35,121 nucleotides of DNA from NCBI GenBank assembly GCA_964624795.1, contig CAZUZS010000056.1, positions 1-35,121 of the forward strand, in the 5' to 3' direction. The notes under the pieces are model-generated. The model saw only the letters and a program-made list of their open reading frames with translations. It was not told the origin of the DNA and searched no databases. Both the position numbers and the translations under genes were made by a program. The DNA is from CAZUZS01 sp964624795 (GTDB lineage: Bacteria > Calditrichota > Calditrichia > RBG-13-44-9). This document shows positions 1 to 7,147 of the stretch, piece after piece; position 1 is the first letter of the stretch, and every line of letters begins with the position of its first letter.

Positions 1-987
1 ATATTAATGGTAGGTGGCTTTACGTTTAAGAAAATTGGAGATTTTTATTTTGTGGGAACCGCTGATCCAAGTAATCCGGCATTTGGACTATTAAGCACAA
101 CTGAAAATATTAAGGTCAATTATATGCCTGCTACCGTTGCAGCGGAGCAGTTATCTGATTTTTACAAGGCTTATTTAAAACCAAATGACCAAACAAATAC
201 CATAACTGTTTCTGCATCGCGTGAAATTATTGACAGAGTAAAAAATGATCTTAAAACCATCGATGCACCAGCTAAACAAGTCGAAATAGAGGCAATAGTA
301 ATGGAGGTAAAAGAGGGCGCCTTAAAGTCATTCGGGATTGATTGGCAAGTTCTTGGGTCACAAGATAATAGAAGCTACACGGGCATCATTGACCTATCAC
401 CAGGTCTTGTAGATACAATGGGGCCTGTAGCTTCCTTTGGCCGTTCTGAAATTGGACACCTACATAAAGGGAAGGTAGCTTTAGATATTTTCACAAGATT
501 GCAGGCGCTGGTCACAGACGGAAAAGCAGAAATAAGAGCAAATCCTAAAGTGGTAACAGCAAATGCTCAACCAGCAAATATATACATAGCGAAAGAGCAG
601 TATTTTTCTGTAGTCACGGGCCCTGTAAATTATCCTTATACAAGATTAGAAAAAATATCGGTAGGAATCATGTTGACAATAAAACCGTTTATTTCTGACG
701 AAAAGGATATCACTGTCAAGATAGAAACAGAAGTAAGCGATGCTATTGGCCAGGGGCGCGAGGGGCTCCCTTTGGTGGATTCAAGAAAAGTAAATACGCA
801 GATCAGGGTAGGTGACGGAGAATACATCACAATTGGCGGATTAACCCAAATTGACACACGAAAGACACAAAATAAAATACCACTTTTTGGCAGTATCCCA
901 ATTTTAGGATATTTATTTAGTTATACAAAATATGAAAGAACCAAAAGCGATATTGTTATATTGATAAGACCTCATATTTTAAAATGA
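1..987 (+). CDS. Secretin-family protein, C-terminal part (runs in from the left edge)
   Basis: This is the C-terminal part of a type II/III secretion or type IV pilus secretin (GspD/PilQ superfamily), which forms gated rings in the outer membrane. The reading frame is open from base 1, and the first ATG at 7 is probably internal, so the gene is cut by the window edge. The visible part has a short N-domain-like repeat (roughly residues 30-90, ending 'VKNDLKTIDAPAKQVEIEA', the usual N-domain to secretin boundary). The secretin barrel domain follows, with the diagnostic end 'KIPLFGSIPILGYLF' and then 'SDIVILIRPHILK'. No pilus or secretion ATPase genes follow; the next gene converges from the minus strand. 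Base composition is clearly more A+T-rich than the sugar operon downstream. Family assignment is secure; which secretion or pilus system it serves cannot be told from this window. Confidence 0.85.
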   Translation: MLMVGGFTFKKIGDFYFVGTADPSNPAFGLLSTTENIKVNYMPATVAAEQLSDFYKAYLKPNDQTNTITVSASREIIDRVKNDLKTIDAPAKQVEIEAIVMEVKEGALKSFGIDWQVLGSQDNRSYTGIIDLSPGLVDTMGPVASFGRSEIGHLHKGKVALDIFTRLQALVTDGKAEIRANPKVVTANAQPANIYIAKEQYFSVVTGPVNYPYTRLEKISVGIMLTIKPFISDEKDITVKIETEVSDAIGQGREGLPLVDSRKVNTQIRVGDGEYITIGGLTQIDTRKTQNKIPLFGSIPILGYLFSYTKYERTKSDIVILIRPHILK

Positions 988-1145
988 TCACCTGCGTCGT
1001 CTTTTTTTTTCTCTCTCCTCTGTTTATCATTGTTGAGCGCGGTTCAATATGATTCAGTTTCATAGAGCTTATTGAATTGCAGCACTATAAAAATTTCATA
1101 GAGAGAATACAGTATGGCTTTACAATCTTGAGCTTCAGTTCATTC

Positions 1146-4100
1146 CTATTTGCCCCATATTCTTTTCTGATTTAAATAAATGTTTGCGTGCTGGTAATTA
1201 TGGGTGCGATAATAATTATCGGCAATTCTTATATAATTTTCTTTTTTGTCCATCCACTCTTTCGCTTTTAATATTCTCAAATTATCCGTCTTATCTAACG
1301 TTGTTCCAGTAAAGACTTCAACCATAAGTTCCAAAGAATTTTTAGGAAAGTCAAAATCCACATTTTGGCTAGAATTAAAACTCATTGCTTGCTGAGACAC
1401 AGCATAGGTATAGTTCATTTTCCATATTTTAACGGTATTGTCAGCTTTGCTCCAGGTGAGGATTTGGTTGCTGTTGTCATTGCAAATGGCCTGATCTATC
1501 CTTCCACCGTGTTTCATAACCTGACTGGCTGGCAAACCGTTAGCCGCATACCAAAAACGTGCGCTACCATTCCCGTCGAGAGTAAGAATCATTCTATCAT
1601 CCTTGCCAAAAGTTGCTGAGCACATGCCTTCATGAAGCTCAATCGGCTTTATAGTCTGCGAACCATCGCCAGTATTCCATAAGCAGGCCTTGCCATCTTT
1701 ACTCCAGGTAAGGATAAGACTATCGTCATCGCTGAACTTTGCACCCAATACAGCATCGCCATGAACTAAAGGGTTGATTGCTTCAAGGCCGGTCTTCGTT
1801 TCCCATAATTGGGCAAATCGAAAAGCATCCCAAGATAATATATATTCCCCGCTATGACTAAAACATGCTCCTTCTACATTTCCATAGATGATTTCGATGG
1901 GTTTATTTAAAAGAGAACGTGTTTTGGTGCTCCACGCCATAATCTGATGATCCGTCCAGGTTAAAATGTATTTATCATCGTAGCTAAATGAACAACCAGT
2001 GAGGGACTGACCCTTCATTTTGTCACTTAATTTAGCCAAATATAAGGATCCGTTATTTTTATCCCATAGATAATCACAGCCATCTTTACAACAGGAAAGA
2101 ATATATTGCTCATTATGGCTAAAAATAGCATTGAGCACTTCACCATTGTGTTTCATTGGTTTTGTGGCCAGTTTACCGCTTGTGGTATCCCGAAGCCGGA
2201 CAGTGCTGTCCGCACTCCAGCTCAGAATGGATTTACCATCCTGGCTAAATGTTGCACCATGAATAATTCCCTTATGCTTTAATGATTTCGAAACAAGGCC
2301 GCTCTCCTGAATATTTATTACTTGAAGCATATGATTTGAATCCCCTAAAAGAAGGAAACGATCATCAGGACTAAATATAACACCCTGCAAATCAGCTTGG
2401 AATTTCATGGGCGGACGGGCTAAAGATGCATCACTAGTGTGGCACAGATAGGCTACACTGTCCGCACACAATATTACAGATATGTTACCATCATTTGATA
2501 TAGCGGCTCCCTGAATTGGTGTCTCAGGCGTGAACTGCGAAACCAGAAAGAGCGCCTTATTAAATTTACCGATATTTTGTTTGCAGATTTCTATTTCTTT
2601 TTTTCTTAGATTTTCCTTCGCAGAAAGCGCAAAGAAATGAGATGCTATAAGCCAGTCATTCGATTTGCTTGCTTTCAGCGCCTCTTCCATATAGCGATTC
2701 GAGTTCAAGAAGATGTTTTTTGATGGAGGTGAGTTATTCACATTTGCGGGGGCCTTGTTTGCATTAGATTCTGCCGATGTTGCATGTGCTTTTTTGCCTC
2801 TTACTGATGGCCCAGGTATTGCGCTGATCTTTTGGGATTCTCTCTTATTTGGTACTGCTTTTTTCTTGGAGTCAGGTTGTTTGTCGGTTTCATCACTTTC
2901 TTCTATTGCAGCGAGAGATTTGCTCATCCCTGACTCAGGTTCGGATTTCATAATTTCGGGGGCATTTCCAGACCGATCTTTAGCAGTATGTTTCTGTTGG
3001 GAGAAATACACTTTCAAAGGAGTTAGCATGAAAAAACAAAGCAAAACAAGGAATGCGAGCGCAGCGAATAGGACACCATTTTTTAATCGTAGCCTAAAAC
3101 CTTTATCTTTTTCTTGTTTTATATTATTAGATGTGATCTTTGATTTGCTCTTTTCCAAAAAATCAATTGCTAATTCGTATCCTGGATGAAATCTTAAACC
3201 CCAGTTTTTAGTTATATTATTCCTTTTCAACCAGTTTAATGCCATAAATAATTTTGATGCTGTCAAGAGACCCGTTTGATGATTTTTATATTTGGTAGCA
3301 TCATCAATGAGTTGAAGATAAATATCACGAGATTTTTTTTCTTTTTCTGTCCATAATTTCAAGGTTTTCCAAAGGTGTATTAGAGACTCATGGCATATCT
3401 CAACAACCAGATCATTTTTTAAAATGTCTTCGGAGATAGTTAAAAAAGATCTTCCGCCGCTATAAAAGAGATCTATAATCTTAGCAAGCTCATTTGATGG
3501 TATGCTGGTTATTTTTTGCAGATCGCCTAAATATGCTGAATGGCAACTCATTCGATTTTTAGAGTCTATATAAACAAGGGATCTGAATAACCTCTCCGCG
3601 ATTTCTTTTTCACTTTCTTTTAAGCTTGACAGGACATTGTCTGCATGCCATGAAATTGCATTTTGAGCATGACCAATCATAAAATAATGGTCTTCATTAA
3701 TTATGTCATCTTCGGTGCTTAACCAAGTTTCCCAGATTTTGCAAAGAAGATACTGCAAAACCGGTAGCTGAAATTTCTCATTTTCAACATCCTTGAGGAT
3801 AAGATCAATGAGAGTAGAATCGATTTTTTGTCCGTAATGGTTAATCGGACCTTCAATAGCCTTTCGAAGTTTTCCAGGACTCATTAATTTAACTGTATAC
3901 TGGTTTTTATCGATCATTTCGGCAAAACCAGGCACCCTTCTAAAATCCTCTAAATAATCTGATCGTATGATAGGAATAATACATAACTGAAGTATCTGCT
4001 GGTCAATTAGTTTCGCCAGGAAGGAGAAAAACATATGTTGGTTGTTTGCCTCAGGATCGGGCGAATTTCCGACGCCAGAATGAAATAAATCCTGAAGTTG

Positions 4101-4529
4101 GTCAATAATGATCAACAATTTTTTATTATGACCAGCCAATATGGGTTTAAGGAATTCCAGGAGTAGTTTGATTCCTGAGTTGTCAATCTCATAAATAAAT
4201 CGGCTTAGATCCCCCGGGTTAATTTCTTCTATGGTGGATTCCAGAATTCCTGCTACTAAATTCTCAATCGGTCTTTTGGCAGGTTTCACGTATGCCGCAA
4301 ACCATTTTCGCCCGTTTTCCTGACTATTTAGACGCGGGATCAATCCCGCCTGAATTAAAGAAGTTTTACCGCTTCCTGTATCTCCTGTTACAACTATCAT
4401 TGATTTTTCGCTTGCCAATTGTGTTAAAGCATCAATTTCCTTTTCTCGGCCAAAAAATAGCTGATAATAACTTGCCGTAAAAGGATGCAGACCCACAAAA
4501 GGATTAAGCGGCTTTTCAAAATCACTCAT
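1146..4529 (-). CDS. Membrane-anchored STAND-type P-loop ATPase with C-terminal WD40 propeller
   Basis: This 1127-residue protein has a novel-STAND (nSTAND1-like) NTPase module at the N-terminus. Walker A is GDTGSGKTS (residues 49-57) and Walker B is LLIIIDQLQDLF (138-149), followed by a helical arm with a winged-helix-like part to about residue 470. One hydrophobic helix lies near residues 484-510. Next comes a Lys/Ser/Pro-rich low-complexity linker (about 545-615), and then seven or eight WD40-like repeats (about 660-1045) recognisable by endings such as 'TVRLRDTTSG', 'CDYLWDKNNG', 'ACLWNTGDG' and 'TVKIWKMNY'. STAND proteins act as ligand-triggered switches in signalling and immunity; the propeller would be the sensor. 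No separate effector domain is recognisable at either end. It stands alone, convergent with the secretin gene, in A+T-rich DNA. The start at 4529 is preceded by a modest GGAA-type ribosome site. The fold is well supported; the biological role is not known. Confidence 0.88.
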   Translation of the reverse strand: MSDFEKPLNPFVGLHPFTASYYQLFFGREKEIDALTQLASEKSMIVVTGDTGSGKTSLIQAGLIPRLNSQENGRKWFAAYVKPAKRPIENLVAGILESTIEEINPGDLSRFIYEIDNSGIKLLLEFLKPILAGHNKKLLIIIDQLQDLFHSGVGNSPDPEANNQHMFFSFLAKLIDQQILQLCIIPIIRSDYLEDFRRVPGFAEMIDKNQYTVKLMSPGKLRKAIEGPINHYGQKIDSTLIDLILKDVENEKFQLPVLQYLLCKIWETWLSTEDDIINEDHYFMIGHAQNAISWHADNVLSSLKESEKEIAERLFRSLVYIDSKNRMSCHSAYLGDLQKITSIPSNELAKIIDLFYSGGRSFLTISEDILKNDLVVEICHESLIHLWKTLKLWTEKEKKSRDIYLQLIDDATKYKNHQTGLLTASKLFMALNWLKRNNITKNWGLRFHPGYELAIDFLEKSKSKITSNNIKQEKDKGFRLRLKNGVLFAALAFLVLLCFFMLTPLKVYFSQQKHTAKDRSGNAPEIMKSEPESGMSKSLAAIEESDETDKQPDSKKKAVPNKRESQKISAIPGPSVRGKKAHATSAESNANKAPANVNNSPPSKNIFLNSNRYMEEALKASKSNDWLIASHFFALSAKENLRKKEIEICKQNIGKFNKALFLVSQFTPETPIQGAAISNDGNISVILCADSVAYLCHTSDASLARPPMKFQADLQGVIFSPDDRFLLLGDSNHMLQVINIQESGLVSKSLKHKGIIHGATFSQDGKSILSWSADSTVRLRDTTSGKLATKPMKHNGEVLNAIFSHNEQYILSCCKDGCDYLWDKNNGSLYLAKLSDKMKGQSLTGCSFSYDDKYILTWTDHQIMAWSTKTRSLLNKPIEIIYGNVEGACFSHSGEYILSWDAFRFAQLWETKTGLEAINPLVHGDAVLGAKFSDDDSLILTWSKDGKACLWNTGDGSQTIKPIELHEGMCSATFGKDDRMILTLDGNGSARFWYAANGLPASQVMKHGGRIDQAICNDNSNQILTWSKADNTVKIWKMNYTYAVSQQAMSFNSSQNVDFDFPKNSLELMVEVFTGTTLDKTDNLRILKAKEWMDKKENYIRIADNYYRTHNYQHANIYLNQKRIWGK

Positions 4530-4975
4530 TTACCATTCCAAGCTTAGGCTTATTATCATAATCATTAGTTTAATTACACCTGATGATTTCATCCAATATT
4601 TAGCTTAATAACAATTTGAAATCATTAAATGCAATCTGCTCAATATGACAACTTTCTCAAATGAAGTTTAAGCAAATCATTCTTCTGTTAGATTGTGCGA
4701 GGCCTAATACTATGTCTTTTTGTACAGGATTGATAACAAAATGTTTTGTAGGTCAATCATAGCCAAAATATTCACATTTAATTCATCAACAAACGATATT
4801 TAAATATAAGAAAGAAACTACAATAATTACTAATAATTTAATCTATTATGCCAAAAATCATTGATAATAATCACTTTTGTGGTTAAAACTAATCTAATTG
4901 AATCCAAGCAAATATCGGATTGATGATTTTATTGTCAAATGCAAAATTATCTGAGAGTTGCGCGCATCACTTTTT
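4530..4975. other. A+T-rich non-coding stretch
   Basis: There is no convincing gene here on either strand. The sequence is strongly A+T-rich and contains short oligo-A/T tracts but no clear repeat. It should include the promoter of the minus-strand STAND gene, and a TATGAT-like box lies close to that gene's start, but I could not pair it with a good -35 element. Confidence 0.5.
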
Positions 4976-5069
4976 GTGAGCAGCCTGGTCTTTCCCCAGA
5001 CCAACTTTGAGGTGAAACCTGGTCTTGCCTATTATGTGAACATGACAATGGATTCTACCTGGCCGTAAA
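4976..5069 (+). pseudogene. Decayed fragment of an exported surface protein
   Basis: In this frame the stretch reads ...'SSLVFPQTNFEVKPGLAYY' followed by 'VNMTMDSTWP' and then TAA. A proline-glycine turn followed by 'AYYVNMT...TW' resembles the beta-sandwich repeats that sit just before sorting domains in secreted proteins of FCB bacteria. Beyond the stop, fragments in other frames continue briefly, up to about 5200, before all similarity is lost. There is no start codon or ribosome site. I interpret it as a relic, possibly of the same surface protein whose C-terminus is found at 5713-6343. The assignment rests on pattern only and is tentative. Confidence 0.3.
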
Positions 5070-5251
5070 ACCCGGAGCACCGCCGGCAATATCCGATATA
5101 AACAAGATACCCCGCCGTTACTCCCTATTGTCACTACGCTCCGCCGTTTTCTTCAATCGAGGAGTACCATCGTCTCCGACCAGCGCAGTCAACGTCAGGG
5201 TCTGCAAGTGTTGGGACAGATTGCGGCAACAATTTGAAAAGAGGTCGTTTA

Positions 5252-5686
5252 TCATTTTTCCCAGAATGAAGGCCCCAAAAGGATAAGAACGGTGTAAATT
5301 TCGAGACGCCCGGCTAACATGAAAAAAGAGAGCATTCATTTGCCGATGCCGGGAATATGGGCATAGTTATCGGTTGGCCCAACGCCGCCCAGACCAGGCC
5401 CGATATTCCCCACGGTCGCGGCGACCGCACGCAGCGAAGACTCCAGATCGAGGCCCAGCACCGACATGAGTATGACGCCCGCAACAAACAGGCCGATCAT
5501 GAGAACCAGGAAACCAATGACATTGGTAACAATCTCTTTAGGGATTACCGTTTGGCCTACCTGCACAGGGATCACCGCCTTGGGATGCAGCAGGCGCTTT
5601 ATTTCTGCCCTCACGAATTTGACAATCACAACCAGCCGGATCACTTTCATTCCTCCACCGGTGCTTCCCCGCGCAGATGCCGGCGG
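5252..5686 (-). pseudogene. trkH: TrkH-type potassium transporter, C-terminal remnant with in-frame stop
   Basis: The minus strand encodes the last third of a Trk/Ktr potassium-channel subunit. It includes the selectivity-loop motif GSTGGGMK, the conserved 'EIKRLLHPKAVIPVQVG' stretch, a membrane helix, then 'LGLDLESSLRAVAATVGNIG' and 'PGLGGVGPTDNYAHIPGIGK'. At 5336-5338 a TGA stands where the family has Trp. After it the same frame continues with 'MLSFFMLAGRLEIYTVLIL' and 'LGPSFWEK' to a normal stop at 5252-5254. At the 5' side, the residues expected before GSTGGG (G-I-C-A-G) lie in another frame, so one extra base is present near 5673. Homology stops completely near 5686. The protein is therefore truncated at the front, frameshifted and interrupted: a pseudogene. 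No TrkA partner is present. Confidence 0.85.
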
Positions 5687-5712
5687 TTTATGGCGGATAT
5701 GGTTCGGAGACA

Positions 5713-6343
5713 ATGATACCGGTGACGGTAAGGCAGGTGAGTGATCTGAAAGGCTTCAGTTTCCGTTTCGCTTACGATTTCGAAGTGTACGAATTTGTTG
5801 GCGTTGAAAAAAGAGCACTGACTAGGGGCGTAAAGGATCATCCGGTTTTCCTGAATGGTAAAGCCGTAAATGGACAGATATGGATAGACGGAGCAGTTAT
5901 CGGCGCCGGAGCTGAGCGGGAAAGGCGAGCTGTCCGGAATCTGTCTGCGCCGCCTGACGAATGAGGCCGGTCAGTTTGCGGTGGCGGATCGCCATTTGCG
6001 TAACAGCAGTAATGCTAAAATCGACACGAAAATTGGCGAAGGGCCGGTAAATGGGTTGCTGCCTATGGAATTCGCCTTAATGCAGAATTATCCGAATCCG
6101 TTCAACCCGGCCACCCGCATTCGCTACCAGTTGCCTCAGGAGAGCAAGGTAGGCCTGGTGGTATACAATAGCGTGGGCCAGGTTGTGAGAACGCTGGTAA
6201 ACAGCGATTTGAATGCCGGCTATCACGAAGTTGTTTGGGATGGCCTGAACAGCCATGGACAAAGAGTAACCAGCGGTATTTATTTTTACCGGATTAAAGC
6301 CGGTGATTTTACTCAGACCCACAAAATGCTGTTGATGAAGTAG
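5713..6343 (+). pseudogene. Cohesin-like domain plus type IX sorting domain, frameshifted remnant
   Basis: The first part (5713 to about 5910, frame 1) has the layout of a cohesin-like beta-sandwich: 'VSDLKGFSFRFAYDFEVYEF', then 'VGVEKRALTRG'. Near 5908-5914 the frame shifts, and frame 2 continues naturally with 'LSGKGELSGICLRRL', 'NEAGQFAVADRHL', and on to a C-terminal type IX (Por) secretion sorting domain. That domain shows 'ALMQNYPNPFNPATRIRYQL', 'VYNSVGQVVRTLV', 'SGIYFYRIKAGDF' and ends at a stop at 6341-6343. The single frame change in otherwise coherent homology indicates a one-base indel (or, less likely, a sequencing error). There is no signal peptide: the front is missing, and the sequence joins the TrkH relic at about 5686-5713. 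It was once part of a larger secreted protein. Confidence 0.8.
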
Positions 6344-6351
6344 ACATTTTA

Positions 6352-6386
6352 GAGTGAACCGGCTCCGAGGATGGGCCGGTTCACTC
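6352..6386 (+). terminator. Probable Rho-independent terminator after the sorting-domain relic
   Basis: There is a perfect 12-bp inverted repeat (GAGTGAACCGGC at 6352-6363 pairing with 6375-6386) with an 11-base loop, starting 9 bases after the stop codon. It is followed by ATCATTTTTATTC, a short T run. The stem is strong; the T tract is imperfect. Confidence 0.7.
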
Positions 6387-6452
6387 ATCATTTTTATTCA
6401 GAAGCTTATTCAGATTTCTTATTGAAAAAATGAATATAAGCCCTGGTAGTTT

Positions 6453-6596
6453 ATGAAAAAGAGAAATATGAACATAGATATTGCTTTTTATGTAATATTC
6501 TTTTGGACTTCGATTATTTATTCTCAAACGGTTAATGTAACGGATCCAGTATACCAGTATATCTATTCGCCTCTCATTCCTTCCCGTCTCTCTTTT
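6453..6596 (+). pseudogene. N-terminal stub of an exported protein, cut off by insertion-sequence DNA
   Basis: The frame starts MKKRNMNIDIAFYVIFFWTS, a typical signal peptide with cleavage likely after 'IIYS', then 'QTVNVTDPVYQYIYSPL'. A short segment with 'DPVY' just after the signal peptide is common in outer-membrane and surface proteins of FCB bacteria. The frame then runs into the insertion-sequence end at about 6571-6611 and stops soon after, at 6644. The ribosome site is weak. I interpret it as the 5' stub of a gene destroyed by insertion; it could also be a chance frame. Confidence 0.4.
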
Positions 6597-6611
6597 GAGG
6601 GGTCCAATATA
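6571..6611 (-). repeat. Diverged copy A of an insertion-sequence end
   Basis: This 41-base segment matches 6784-6824 at about 31 of 41 positions without gaps, in the same orientation. The best-conserved core reads TATATTGGAC then CCTC on the minus strand. It lies inside what would be the coding region of the transposase relic, as if one copy had inserted into, or recombined with, another. Confidence 0.6.
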
Positions 6612-6626
6612 ATAAACCGTACTTAC

Positions 6627-6689
6627 TCCTCGCGATACTTCTAAAATCAGATTGGCTTTCGCCTCTGCTGTGAATCTCGGCTGCTTCAT
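6627..6689 (-). pseudogene. Transposase N-terminal fragment (IS3-like helix-turn-helix start)
   Basis: Only about 20 residues survive: 'MKQPRFTAEAKANLILEVS'. This resembles the first helix of transposase OrfA-type proteins (pattern R-F-T-x-E-x-K-x...L-x-x-x-x-G). The start codon is well placed, with AGGAGG a few bases upstream (rc of 6693-6698), which argues that it was once translated. After residue 20 the frame enters repeat copy A and loses similarity. Family assignment beyond 'IS3-like' is not possible from so short a piece. Confidence 0.5.
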
Positions 6690-6783
6690 CGGACCTCCTC
6701 TTTGTTTGGGTGAAGTTAAGAAAATGAGACGCTCAAAAAAACGAGATTCCCTACGGAAATCTCAACATCCAACTTCTCTTTTT

Positions 6784-6824
6784 CTCTCATTTACACCTGT
6801 TTCACCTTCGAGGAGTCCAATATA
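6784..6824 (-). repeat. Diverged copy B of the insertion-sequence end (upstream of transposase relic)
   Basis: This is the partner of the repeat at 6571-6611. It lies about 95 bases upstream of the transposase start, where the left end of the element is expected. No inverted partner (right end) is seen in the window, so the element is incomplete. Confidence 0.6.
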
Positions 6825-6962
6825 TAACGTATTGTGAACCACAGAATTGCCAGATCCCTGGTTTTTAATTTCAAACAATCATCTAAAAAAATATAAAAAT
6901 CATAGGCTATTCTGGTCAATGCTTGCCTAATCTTCCCCAAATAGAAATTTTGTAAATAAATC

Positions 6963-6991
6963 TTGACAAATTGATTTTGATTGCTTAAAAT
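6963..6991 (+). promoter_or_regulatory. Sigma70-like promoter of the regulator/amino-sugar operon
   Basis: A perfect -35 box TTGACA (6963-6968) is followed, after exactly 17 bases, by TAAAAT (6986-6991), one mismatch from the TATAAT consensus. It lies about 155 bases upstream of the DeoR-family regulator gene and points toward it. It is the best promoter in the window. The long leader leaves room for operators. Confidence 0.7.
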
Positions 6992-7064
6992 CAAAAGGAA
7001 ATGAAAGTATAGACAAGAAAACGAAAGAATTTTATGGCAATATGATGCATTTCGAAAGCACTTT
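6973..7064 (+). promoter_or_regulatory. Candidate operators for the DeoR/AgaR-like regulator
   Basis: Three features overlap or follow the promoter. An inverted repeat GATTTT (6973-6978)/AAAATC (6987-6992) covers the -10 box. A phased run of A triplets, AAAATCAAAAGGAAATGAAAG (6987-7007), reads on the other strand as TTTC/TTT repeats much like those I recall for AgaR sites of enterobacteria. Finally, a direct repeat CGAAAG occurs at 7022-7027 and 7053-7058, each followed by a T-rich half, 31 bases (about three helical turns) apart. DeoR-family proteins often repress their own operon from such repeated sites. Binding by the neighbouring regulator is an inference. Confidence 0.4.
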
Positions 7065-7147
7065 TGTACGCGCTTCATTTTATTCTGCAAGTTAGCCTAA
7101 ATCCGGTAATCCGTTTGTGTTATTGAAATTAAAGAAATAATTAAGCC

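Noticed and set aside
988..1030. T-rich run just after the secretin stop as a terminator
   Set aside because: The run of T is present, but I find no stem of useful length before it, so it was not called.
5357..5744. Open frames on the plus strand opposite the TrkH relic
   Set aside because: They are the mirror of a sequence with clear TrkH homology on the minus strand and have no protein-like features.
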